In this document: positions 63,696-64,000 of the stretch, piece after piece
Numbering within the stretch: position 1 is the first letter of the stretch
How the letters are laid out: each line of letters starts with the position of its first letter
Assembly: GCF_002811875.1 (NCBI RefSeq)
Contig: NZ_NPDZ01000002.1
Coordinates: forward strand, 310,001 to 374,000
DNA from: Leptospira perolatii
Lineage (GTDB): Bacteria; Spirochaetota; Leptospiria; Leptospirales; Leptospiraceae
Direction of reading: 5' to 3'
Length of the DNA stretch: 64,000 nt
Translations under genes and position numbers: made by a program
The notes under the pieces: model-generated
What the model saw: the letters and a program-made list of their open reading frames with translations, nothing else
What the model was told of the DNA's origin: nothing
Database searches by the model: none

Positions 63696-64000
63696 TTAGA
63701 TAAATTCTTTCCTAAATTCGGTGGGAGTTTTTCCGGTATTCTTCTGAAATGCCCTATGGAAAGAAGATTTTGTCCCGAAGCCTACTTCGAAGGCAATATC
63801 CAGAACGGAACGTGCCGGGTCTTCTTTTAACAATTTGCATGCCTCCTGAATTCGAAAGTCGTTCACAAACGCCGAAAAATTCATGCCTAATTCTTGGTTA
63901 ATCAATTCTGAGATTTGGTGAGTTGTGAGTGCGAGTTCGTCCGCTAGGTCCGCGAGACTTAGCTCCTCGTCTCTGTACAATTTTTCAGAGATCATCAGCT
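63696..64000 (-). CDS. AraC-family regulator, 5' part outside the window
   Basis: The frame is open to the right edge, so only the C-terminal roughly 100 residues are seen. They form an AraC DNA-binding domain: LTTHQISELINQELGMNF, DFRIQEACKLLKED, VLDIAFEVGFGTKSSFHRAFQ and TPTEFRKEF. This is similar to the regulator at 40329, so an N-terminal membrane part may lie beyond the edge. It sits 98 bases before the desaturase gene on the same strand, a position that fits control of membrane lipid genes (inference). Confidence 0.9.
   Translation of the reverse strand, partial: LMISEKLYRDEELSLADLADELALTTHQISELINQELGMNFSAFVNDFRIQEACKLLKEDPARSVLDIAFEVGFGTKSSFHRAFQKNTGKTPTEFRKEFI

Noticed and set aside
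1..64000. tRNA, rRNA, CRISPR, insertion sequences, prophage, transposase genes
   Set aside because: I looked for these in the gaps and coding regions and saw no support for any of them.

Overview
The window looks like a chromosomal segment of a Leptospira-type spirochaete. Base composition is moderate to low in GC. Many predicted lipoproteins have the loose spirochaetal lipobox. Large signalling proteins are abundant, and there is an M9 collagenase of the kind known from Leptospira. The species cannot be fixed from sequence alone; a non-interrogans lineage is an inference from the unusual gene cluster at the left edge. No rRNA, tRNA, CRISPR array, insertion sequence or prophage was seen.

Region 1 (1-9955) is the most striking part. 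Nine tightly packed plus-strand genes encode, in order: a methyltransferase, LuxC, a LuxA-type luciferase alpha-subunit homologue, LuxE, LuxD, a PLP Ser/Thr dehydratase, an ATP-grasp ligase, a stand-alone NRPS condensation domain and a D-2-hydroxyacid dehydrogenase. The LuxC, LuxD and LuxE homologues keep their catalytic residues, so a complete fatty-acid reductase (acyl to aldehyde) sits beside a single luciferase-like chain. There is no LuxB and no flavin reductase in the window. The second half of the cluster looks like small-molecule assembly machinery. The combination suggests either a one-subunit, lux-type oxidation system or a biosynthetic pathway that uses the lux enzymes for a non-luminous product.

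Region 2 (10049-15132) has a small conserved-looking ORF, panB, and then nrdB-nrdA (class Ia ribonucleotide reductase) behind a probable cobalamin riboswitch. Region 3 (15129-40313) is rich in signalling genes. It has a PilZ-like/methyltransferase protein, four SpoIIE/PP2C-type phosphatases (one membrane-bound with TPRs, one 7TM-PAS type, two in giant proteins), a MarR regulator, a peroxiredoxin and a YHYH/SCO1/MORN-type lipoprotein trio. It also has a lipase-like hydrolase, an ArsC-like protein and a HisKA_2 kinase. It ends with two tandem ~1970-residue proteins built as Ser/Thr kinase, AAA ATPase, helical repeats, GAF, SpoIIE phosphatase and TPR.

Region 4 (40329-50008) contains a membrane-anchored AraC regulator divergent from an NAD-dependent epimerase/dehydrogenase, two paralogous small lipoproteins, a collagenase-like lipoprotein, a small lipoprotein and an ammonium transporter fused to a chemotaxis-type signalling domain. 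Region 5 (50020-56295) is ordinary metabolism: PlsC-like acyltransferase, MFS transporter, leuCD with a divergent LysR regulator, and a hydrolase. Region 6 (56494-64000) contains cell-envelope genes (GyrI-like anchored protein, glycan-binding-type lipoprotein, MORN lipoprotein), a TIM-barrel-like hypothetical protein, an EamA transporter, a fatty-acid desaturase and the C-terminal part of an AraC regulator cut by the window end.
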